Part shown: positions 55,834 to 64,000 of the stretch, in pieces
Numbering within the stretch: the first letter of the stretch is position 1
Layout: each line of letters starts with the position of its first letter
Assembly: GCA_002104935.1 (NCBI GenBank)
Contig: MCGT01000021.1
Span: 186,001-250,000, forward strand
DNA length: 64,000 bases
From: Hesseltinella vesiculosa
Lineage: Eukaryota; Mucoromycota; Mucoromycetes; Mucorales; Cunninghamellaceae
Direction: 5' to 3'
Notes under the pieces: generated by a model
Seen by the model: the letters and a program-made list of their open reading frames with translations, nothing else
Databases searched by the model: none
Told to the model about the DNA's origin: nothing
Translations under genes and position numbers: made by a program

Positions 55834-57387
55834 TTAGAACAAAGTGGCAGAGAGAGCGAGCAGGCCAACGATGAGCGCAGAGGAGACCGTCAAAGTCGAG
55901 GCAGCGGAAGTAGTGGTACTGGCACTGCTGGAAGAGCTAGGCTTGCTGGAAGAGGCTGAGGGTGTGCCAGAAGCGGTAGTGTTGGGGTTGGGGTTGGCAT
56001 CGGTAGGGTAGGTAAAGGCAGTTTCCCAGTAAGGATGAGTCACGTTATGACATTGGCTGACAGGCACGACGCGGAACACTTTTTGAATTTGAGGCAGCCA
56101 CTTTTCAGCCATTGTCACGGTGGCATTGTTCAATTCATGTTCCAAAACAATGTGGCCAGAGACGTTATCGGTGCCATTTTGGCGAGCTTGGATCCAGCCT
56201 TCAAAATAGCCATCAACCGTAGAAGGAGGGAGGTTACCGCCGCCAGAGCCTTGATGATATAAAAATCTTTCAGTTAGCAAAAAAAAAAAAAAAAAAAAAA
56301 GGGCAGCGTGCTTACCAGGCATGTTCCAGTCGTCAGTATCTTCATCCCAGATGATGGTCTGCATACCCATTTGAGCGGCAATGGCACGGACACGGTCATC
56401 GACATCACCATAAGGAGGACGCCAGCACTTGGGAGTCACGCCGGTCACTTCCTTAATAGCGTGCAAGGTCCAGTAGAATTCAGCAACAACTTCAGCATTT
56501 TGCTTGGTGGTCATGGGACTACAGGAGAAAGGTGAGAGAGTGATTCAAAAATAAAAATACCCACTTACGGGTGAGACCAAGTATGGACACAGAGGGTATG
56601 ACCATCAGCCAATGCGCGTTGGGCAGCAAGAGGAGCAGTGATCACATTGGAGCCAATGTCTGATAGCAAAACAGGATCAAGTTAGGAAAACGACGAGTCA
56701 ATCCTTGTGAAACTTACAAAACAAATCGGCCTTTTGGTTGCCATTGTTAGCCAAAAAGTCATACAAGTTGGGTTCGGCGTATTGACCGCCATCCGAGGTC
56801 AATGGGCCATCATCCTTCAAAAAGAAAAAAACAAAGCGTCAGAGAAAAAAGGCCGAGAAAAAAAAGGTATCCATTACATAGGTGAGACCCCAGGTACCTG
56901 GGATAGGGCAGTTGACAATATCAGTAGGCACGCCTTGGTGCTTAGGCGAAGTACAGGTAGTGGCACTCCACCAGCAGTCACTAACAAACAATGGATTGAG
57001 AATTGGTTGCTCAGGCATCCGAGTCACTTACGGGTCATTGGCGGAGTCATAACCTCCAAAGTTCAAGTTGCCATTGGAGCTGGCAGAACGGACAGTGCTG
57101 TTTGGCACTAAACCCCAATTAATGGCGTTGATGGCATTTTGGACTTGGGGAGAGTTGGTGGGAGGAGTTGCCCAAGTGGTAGGGTAGCCAGTCAAGTTAA
57201 TGGTGCCGCTGAAGGGACCGGTGGGGACAGGGCCAGTAGGGTAAGATTGGGCATTACCCTGCAAAGGAACGACATCCGACAGCCAGGCAGGAGACGCCGA
57301 AGGGAACATGCTGCTGCTGGTGCCGGTAGCATTTTGAGCCATGACCATCGAGGCCAACGAAGCCAATGAGACAATAACAAGCTTCAT
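55834..57387 (-). CDS. GPI-anchored chitin deacetylase (CE4), copy 1
   Basis: Converts cell-wall chitin to chitosan. Six exons in phase: 57387-57032, 56980-56878, 56814-56718, 56659-56569, 56518-56316, 56249-55834; about 421 residues. Signal peptide (MKLVIVSLASLASMVMA), a 110-residue Ser/Pro/Thr-rich lead with NxT sites, then the CE4 motifs: Asp154-Asp155 in TYDDGP, metal ligands His211/His215 in VHTWSHPP, CWRPPYGDVDDR, IWDEDTDDWN and the closing SGHIVLEHELNN. A Ser/Thr-rich stalk and a hydrophobic C-terminus (ALIVGLLALSATLF) fit a GPI signal. A 20-A run sits in intron 5 (about 56280). Divergent from copy 2, 2.3 kb away; the two share exon 1 and DDGP-region junctions, but copy 2 has lost two introns. 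Confidence 0.93.
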
Positions 57388-59712
57388 AATAATTGTTCTA
57401 TAAAGATGATGTGAAAACGAGGGAAATGAAAAAGTCCTTTTCTAGAGGATTTAAAAAGGCCTTTCAAGTTTTTTTTTAAGGTTTGAGGCACCGCATTGTG
57501 GCACCAAAAGTTTACTTTTTTGGGGGGGGTTCCATCTTATTGCTAAGCTTTTCAACCTTCTTCGTGCAACAACCAAAAACAAATCAGGGAGGTGAAGCTT
57601 GAGACTTGCATATCACTGGCTGAAGTTATTTTGAGTAGCACCAAAAATACAAAAACAATAGCAATGAACAAACCAGGATAAAAAAAAAAATCAATTTCTA
57701 GAAATGGTGATCAGCATCGCAAGTTTTTGCATCTTAAAATAAAAAAAAGATGCATTTTAGGAAAATTCGTTCTTCCATGGCTGTGCATCTGACTCTGAAA
57801 AAGAGCGTCCTATTATTTTACTGGTCCACCCATTGCTCAAAAAGTTTACTGAATAAAAGCATTCATTTCGCCTGCCAGCCACTAGGTAGCAAAAAGGTTT
57901 ACAAAACGAGGTGTAACTTTCATCGGGTCCAAGTTTAAGTATAAAAAAAGGAGAACTGTTTTTTTTTTATTCTCCATTTGTGGCACTTCATCTTTTTTTG
58001 GAGACTTTCCCTATTTTTACTTCAAAGATAACCTGTTCGATGGGCAAAAAAAGGGATGACTTGGAAAGTGAGGCTTAATTGTTCAAACCAATAAAAAAGA
58101 GTGGCTATGTTCTTCATCAATTGTTTGCATCCCACTTATCAATCAAGCTTCAGAGTGAATTTTTACCCACCTCCAACCTTTCATGGTAAACTCTCTGAAG
58201 ATCAGTGGACGATCATTGTTTTCATTCTGCTCCATATTAATAACTTGCCCTCGTGTCCAAACATTGTTTCTTTTTGACAAATCATCACTGATTGGGGAAA
58301 GAGTCAGTGATCCCAACAAGAGAAATAAACAATGCTTGAAGCTGGGTGTTTGCCACCATCTCTCCTTGATTTTTTTTCTTTTTTAGCTCGTGTTAAGCAG
58401 CAAAAAAAAAAAAAAAAAAGCCCAATTGTAAAATAGCCAGCATCCGAAACCACAAGGGCTAAGCGTCTTGGTTTATGATATACGCTCAGCAATTTTCATT
58501 CTTATCCTACAATACAGACATGACAAACGACGGCATGGTCGCCGCCTAGTTTGAAAAATCCATCCCCGCCAAGTGATGTAATGATTCTCCGAACGCCACG
58601 CCCGTTTTCTTTCTAGCCTCCTGTTTTGCTTCGGTTGAAATCCTATGCTTGTGTTTTTACACCTTATTCTTGTTCATTGAATGATATTTGGGCGTTGCTT
58701 AATCTGTTCATCGCATGGGCGAATTGTTTAGAACAATACCATGGTGTGTGTATATGTGTTTGTGTATGTGTGTGCGTATGCGCTTTTTTTTTTTTTTTTT
58801 TTTTTTGCCAGTCCCCCCTGAGCACCCCCCCTTTTTTTCCACTATCTGGTGTTGTTTTCTTTTTCCGAGACCTTCTCTCTCATCCAAAACGGCTCTAAAT
58901 GACATAGGCTAGAGCGTTACATGTGCTTAGCAATGGGAATGAGTTATTTTTGGAGGCTTCATTGACCAAACATCCCACTTCCTTGAGACAACGCCATTTA
59001 TTTTTTCCGTGTTTGACGTGTCGTTGACGTAATGGCAAATCGTTTTGCCCCAAGCAGCCAAAGTAAACAAATAATGGTGCTCCTTGCCAAGAAAAAAAAC
59101 CTCGCAGATGAACGATGAATGCGATAAAAGGTTAGGCGGCTTGCTCGGGTCGCCGATGCGTCAAGCATTCTGCCATTTCGTGGCATAAAAAAACTGACAA
59201 TGTCGTGCACGAGTGCGTTCTCTACAATGAGAAGCTTTTTTAGCCCAGAAAGGGGCCTGGGGATTTTTAATAAAGCGATTCCAGGGCCTAGTGAATACAC
59301 CTATTTTTGGTGAATTGGTTTATTCCCAATAAGAGCGCCGTGTGTAACGTTTTGCCAACCCCAACTAATACTCGGCTTCTTGCATAATTTTTCCAGAAAA
59401 AAATAGCCAGACTAGGACGTTTCCGTCGCATGGAACTTCTCCATAGACTCAATGGCACTACAAATAACAGAAAGTAAAATTCCATGTAGCGTTGCTGCTT
59501 TCACCACCCTCTCAAGTTGCTAGCTTGTTGCTTTAGTGTTGAGCAACGAATAAAAAGATGGTCACCCAAAGAGTTGTCAAAAGGCAGAAACCGCTGAGTT
59601 TTGATCTCCGCAAAAAAGCTTTTTTTTTTTTTTCATTTAAAAATCAGGGCAAGGAACAGAACCAAAGTTTTTCATCTCTTTCTTTTTCTCCATTCTTGTT
59701 TCAAAATAATCT
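57388..59712. other. Divergent intergenic region between the two chitin deacetylase genes
   Basis: At 2.3 kb this is the longest gene-free, element-free stretch. It holds a GGGGGGGG run (57521-57528), several A/T runs (57679, 57960, 58400, 58783-58806), and an imperfect (TG)n/TGTATG tract at 58743-58782. Only short frames without domains occur. It probably contains regulatory sites for both chitin deacetylase genes. A tiny unannotated gene cannot be excluded. Confidence 0.5.
58743..58782 (+). repeat. Imperfect (TG)n microsatellite
   Basis: Alternating TGTG/TATG/TGCG units followed by a T-run; visible directly. Confidence 0.8.
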
Positions 59713-61243
59713 ATGCGTCATTTGCAAACGTCCAGTCTCATGCTGATGACCATTGGTGGTTTGGCCAATGCTCAACAAGCCAGCTCCTCTACTTCTGGTC
59801 TACTTCCTCAATCGTCACCTGCTTGGCTACCTAGTTTTCCCAAACCTCCTGTGACTAGCTCATACCCCACTGGCCCTTACAATGTATCCACCCCTTTGAG
59901 CCATGCCACACTCAACTTGTCCACTTACCCTAAACCTTGGGCCCCTGCCACTACCAATCACCCTGAAGTTCAAAGTGCGTATGATGCTATCGACTGGTCA
60001 AAAGTGCCGAATGCACCCATCCACAAGGACAAACCCAACGGTGACATCTCCTTCTCTGGCTATAATTCAGATTCTGACCCGTAAGTCACTTCCGGCGATA
60101 AAAAAAAAAATCCTCGGGACCAATAAACTCACTCATCGCTTGCCATTCATACTCCATTAGCTTTTGTTGGTGGTCGGACACGAACTGCTTAAAACCCAAG
60201 GTCGACTACCTACCCGAAGACGTGTCTTATTGTCCCACCGTTGGCGATTGGGGCTTGAGCTATGGTAAACCTCAATTAAAAAAGAACCCAATAAAAGGAC
60301 GGATCTGTTCTCACCTTTCTTTTTTCCTCTGCTTAGACGACGGCCCCTTTAACTATGCAGATGACCCCGTTTTAAACAACTACTCGGAACCTCAATTGTA
60401 CAATTTTTTGGCAAATCAAAACAACCAAAAGGCCACGTTGTTCTACATTGGTAGCAACGTCGCCACCTACCCAGCCGCTGCTCAACGTGCCCTGAACGAC
60501 GGTCATGTTCTCTGCGTCCATACCTGGTCGCATCCTCAAATGACCACCCAAACCAACAAGCAAGTCGTTGCTGAGCTGTACTGGACACTCCGCGCCATAA
60601 AGGAAGCCACGGGTGTCACTCCAAAATGCTGGCGCCCTCCTTTTGGTGATGTCGATGACCGGGTGCGATCCATTGCCTATCAAATGGGAATGGTGACCAT
60701 GATCTGGGATGAAGATTCCAACGGTAACGAACCCCCTTTTATTTTTTGCACTCGTTTCAACGGTCGCTGACGCGCCTTTTTCTTTTTGTAGATTGGGACA
60801 TGCCTGGTGAAGGTGGAGGCAAATTGCCCTGGGACACTGTCATGGGTTACTTTAAAGACTGGGTCGAAGCTCGCAAAAACGGTACCGACAATGAATCTGG
60901 CCACATTGTATTGGAACATGAATTGAACAATGCCACTGTCAAGATGACTGAGACCTGGCTGCCTACCCTGCAACAGGTGTTTGATGTCAAATCCATCCAT
61001 GACTGCATGGGCATTACCCAACCCTACTGGGAAACTCAATATGTGTATCCAGCTAACGCCAGCGGAAACAAAACCCACGACAATGCCACAGCCTCAACTG
61101 CTCCTTCCTCCTCTTCGATCGCCGTTGTCACCGCCGCTGGCGCTAGCCAGCAAGCTAGCAGCTTTACTAGCAATGCTTTCTTCGATAGTCCTCCATCCCT
61201 CTTTGGCTTAGCCGTTGCTGTGTCTGCCATGCTGTTCCTGTAA
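59713..61243 (+). CDS. GPI-anchored chitin deacetylase (CE4), copy 2
   Basis: Four exons in phase: 59713-60080, 60161-60264, 60337-60723, 60792-61243; about 436 residues. Signal peptide (MRHLQTSSLMLMTIGGLANA), a Ser/Thr/Pro lead with PSSPAWL-type and YPTGPYN segments as in copy 1, then CE4 motifs: DDGPFNYADD (Asp158-Asp159), VHTWSHPQMTTQ, CWRPPFGDVDDR, IWDEDSNDWDMPG and SGHIVLEHELNN. The C-terminus has a Ser/Ala-rich stalk and a hydrophobic end (SLFGLAVAVSAMLFL) fitting a GPI signal. Introns 3 and 4 of copy 1 (before YIGSN and inside SHP) are absent here. Cell-wall chitosan synthesis is the expected role. Confidence 0.93.
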
Positions 61244-61405
61244 CCACCTCATCTTACTACCTTTTTAGCATAAAATCTACCTGTTGCATTATTTCCACCT
61301 TCAAAAAGTCGTCGTCAGCCTTTTTTTTTTTTCCGTCTTTTATTTGCTTGTTTTCAAGAGGCGAAATGATACAAAAGTGGGAAGCATCACAGACTTGGGG
61401 AGGTT

Positions 61406-61671
61406 TTAGATGGCAGTGATAGGAGGGGTGGGCTTTTCGCAAGTACCATAAGCAGCTCCACTGTAGCGACGGCACACAAGATTATCAGCACACACCATGT
61501 TTTGGCTACACACTGAAAAAGAGAAGGTGGTTGCTATGTGAGTACTCATTGTTGTTTCCGAATAAAATGACACCTACTTTGATGGAGAGTTCGGAATTTT
61601 GGCAACGGGACGCTGGCTACAAGATTTGCTAAAACAGCCGTGGTGATCAGCACAATGACACCTACTTTCAT
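61406..61671 (-). CDS. Small secreted cysteine-containing peptide, 66 residues
   Basis: Two exons in phase, 61671-61578 and 61512-61406, with a 65-nt GT-AG intron (GTAGGT...TTTTTCAG). The N-terminus is a signal peptide (MKVGVIVLITTAVLANLVAS). The mature part is short, with four cysteines spaced CX5CX5CX10C (CSQNMVCADNLVC, then RRYSGAAYGTC), followed by EKPTPPITAI. Even cysteine number, small size and secretion signal are typical of small secreted proteins that act outside the cell, but no family is recognised and no activity can be assigned. It lies between chitin deacetylase copy 2 (convergent) and COG1 (same strand, 122 bp upstream). Confidence 0.68.
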
Positions 61672-61793
61672 ATTAATACAATCGGTGGAAATAAAGGGAA
61701 TAAGAAACAAAAAAATGCATCTACATGAATTTATTGTATAAAAAAAGAAGGGGAACGCAAAGAATTCAAAAAGCAACTAAACACCTTTTTCTT

Positions 61794-64000
61794 TTAGATC
61801 GATGTATTGGTACTTTGACCTACCGGCAGCAACGTGAACCGAGGAGTGATGGTTGCCAGGGGAATCACATTGCAATTTTGTTGTTGGCCCTGTTGCTTTC
61901 CAACCATGGCTTTCCGAGTCCTAACAAAAAATAATCAGATTCAAAATCCTGCTGTCGTTAACTTGCTCCGTCCATTACTTTTCAAATGTATCACTGCTGG
62001 TTCGCAAGAGGACGCCCAATAACAACGTTTGCTTGAGATAGAACTTTTCAATGTGGTCGTCAAAATAGGGTGCCAAGGTCGCCCAATTGATGGGATCAAT
62101 CTAAAAAAAAAAAATCAAGACGAGATGCCAAGTCAGTTTTTGTTGTCAGTCATTTTCCATTGTACCTTTTGTCGCAGAGAAGAAGCAACATTCATGGTGG
62201 CCACCGATTCAGTATGGCCACGTAGGATGCGATCTAGAAAACAGACATCGAACAGCAATTGCATGGCGCCCTTTTCCGAGATGTCTGTGTGATTGTTGAC
62301 AAAGCCCACTTGGGTGCCTATCATTTTTGTATGCAACGTTTCACATAGCGTGCCTAGCACATTCTAAAAGAAGGGAAAAAGAGCATTCGTCATGTGACAC
62401 AGATGTTGGGAACGGATGGTGACATGCATGTTTACCTTATCTAGTCGCGAACAGTGGTACCGCTGGATATCTTTACACAAGGCAAAGGTAATTTCCTCGA
62501 TGGCAAAACTTGCCACAGTTGGCAACATCACACCTTGGTCCACATCTAAGAATAGTAACAAATGGGAAAGCTGAAGTCAACTTCAATGCCCACTAAAGAA
62601 AAAAAAAAAAAAAAAAAAGGAAAACTTACGTTCCCAAACGGCAATGGCAGGGCATGCATCATTCCAAGCAACAGAGGATAAAGCATGCATGAATTGCTGT
62701 TCAAATCGCTCACACATCCAATCTATCCACAGTCGATGGGCATTCTCGTAGGTTGCATCAAATCGGCGCTGCAGGGCCACGAATCTGGGGTCTAAAAGAT
62801 GCATTTGTTCATTTATCATTCTCCCCCCCCCCCCCATCGCTAGACTCTCTTTTGTTTACCTTTGCCCACATCACTCTTCAGTTCTAATAGATCAGTCTGG
62901 CTGCCACGGAATGTTAGGGTACAGGCTAGTTGCTGCGACTGTTCACCAATCAATTTCGCCAGACGGCCAACCCAAATGGACAGGGTGTTGGCTACAATGG
63001 GGATAAAAAAAGTGGATGTCAATAACGTGGGTCAAGGAAAGTGTTGCTTTACCGTCTTCTCGATTGTCCCAAAGCTTCCATTTTTCCAAGAGGGATTCTA
63101 GGCCCTGAATGTATCGTTCGGTTGCGACTTGGCATTGTTCTTGGAGGTAGCCAATGATAGATGAGATATCTTCGCTTGGGATGCGCGTATCATGCACATG
63201 TTGAAGATGTGACGCAGTGTCTGAGCGCACTTCGGCTAGGGCATCGTCGAATGCCTGCAATAACTTATCAAGCAAGAACGTACGCTGCGTCGATATTTGC
63301 TGCAGTGATTTTTTGAAAGTGCTGATTTCAATCGACGAAGACAAGCCAGGCAGCGGCAATGAAGTTTGCTTGTGATCGGAGGCAGATGGCCATATCGATG
63401 GTGCCAGTTGGAAACCTGATGGATGGCATGAAAAAAGTGAGCAGTCCCTCGATTGGCGTGACCTCCCCCTATTTTTTATTACCCTTTTTCAGCGCATTGC
63501 CGTCGCGATTGACAATAGCTGGCCACACTTTTTCCATCGGTTGCTTCGAGAGATTGTCCAACCGTTCGTCTACAATGATGCGAGCATGGGTATTGAAGGA
63601 AGCACGGAATAAGTCATTGTAAATGGAATAGTCAGGTTGCAGGATATGCTGACATGCCTATATCATGGTAAAAAAAAAAAAAAAAGAAGGGGCATCAGAA
63701 CCAAAAAGACTACCTCTTTCTTTACCTGTCGCCAAGGCGCATCATTGTCTTGGTAAAGGTAGTCACTGAGCAAAGATCGCACTTGGAGGAGCGCATGTTG
63801 CGTGGAAAGCGGTTGTAGGATGTCAGGCAGATGGATGTCTAGTTCTTCCTTGATTTCTAGAAGCCACTGGGTGATGAGGGGGCTGACGATTGCCTTGGTC
63901 AATGCCGGACCAGGATGGGTCGTAGGCGTGAAGTGTTGGATTGCATCGGGCAAATGGCGAATAAGCAAATGTGCATTGACAGTGGGGGAGAACATGCGGG
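61794..64000 (-). CDS. COG1: Conserved oligomeric Golgi complex subunit 1, 5' end outside window
   Basis: COG tethers retrograde vesicles at the Golgi. Exons in phase: (beyond 64000)-63726, 63657-63483, 63415-63053, 62991-62860, 62791-62630, 62545-62436, 62363-62166, 62100-61979, 61920-61794; about 550 residues visible. The protein is helical throughout. The C-terminal part carries the family features: LLFDVCFLDRILRG, IDPINWATLAPYFDDHIEKF, KQTLLLGVLL, and the closing VIPLATITPRFTLLPVG. An ATG at 63995 is in frame, but COG1 normally has a further N-terminal region, and the frame is open to the window edge, so the gene is taken as truncated by the window rather than starting there. A C-run (62823-62835) and an A-run lie in introns. 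Confidence 0.8.

Noticed and set aside
1..64000. tRNA, rRNA, CRISPR or bacterial operon features
   Set aside because: None seen by eye: no convincing B-box cloverleaf, no rRNA blocks, no regularly spaced repeats. A tRNAscan run would settle tRNAs.

Overview
This is a 64 kb piece of a fungal nuclear genome. Genes are split by many short introns (mostly 50-90 nt, GT-AG), intergenic distances are small, and long A/T homopolymers sit inside introns and between genes. The protein set (GATOR1 subunit, SPX-VTC proteins, SCY1-like and STK16-like kinases, COG1, COQ11-like SDR, two GPI-type chitin deacetylases) is fungal. The intron-rich style, the chitin deacetylase pair and the poly-A/T habit fit an early-diverging fungus, most likely Mucoromycota; the species cannot be named from sequence alone. 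No CRISPR, operons, rRNA or tRNA were recognised. All exon models were read by eye from splice sites and phase, with no transcript or database support.

Layout. 0.2-0.55 kb: a copy of a dispersed repeat. 1.1-4.6 kb: NPR3-like gene (-) and a claudin/SUR7-like membrane protein (+), divergent. 4.6-6.4 kb: decayed sequence with a Tc1/mariner transposase remnant. 6.6-15.3 kb: a small coiled-coil protein, a SAMHD1-like dNTPase, a serine carboxypeptidase, a PPR protein and a GATA factor. 16.5-19.1 kb: an STK16/ENV7-like kinase and a VC0807-like membrane protein. 20.0-25.3 kb: an apparently intact Mutator-like element (MULE) with 557-bp inverted repeats, next to a fold-back element. 25.9-33.4 kb: TAPT1/EMP65-like protein, MIT-domain protein, and a large disordered protein. 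33.7-41.9 kb: two tandem VTC paralogues, one with the catalytic signature of the polyphosphate polymerase and one lacking it, separated by repeats and a very recent inverted copy of part of the first. 42.2-45.9 kb: ITFG1/TIP-like FG-GAP protein and a tiny membrane protein. 46.2-48.5 kb: a long-inverted-repeat element with an unrecognised gene. 48.7-55.2 kb: disordered protein, COQ11-like SDR, SCY1-like pseudokinase. 55.8-64 kb: two divergent chitin deacetylases, a 66-residue secreted cysteine peptide, and the 3' part of COG1.

The genes do not form one pathway. Functional themes are nutrient and phosphate sensing (NPR3, VTC/SPX), membrane traffic (SCY1-like, COG1, STK16-like, MIT, TAPT1) and the cell wall (chitin deacetylases). 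The most unusual content is mobile: the MULE, and a second family of long-TIR elements seen as solo ends (0.2, 16.1 kb), head-to-tail ends (36.9, 37.2 kb), a short fold-back (24.1-25.3 kb) and a gene-bearing unit (46.2-48.5 kb), with one end abutting the duplicated VTC fragment.
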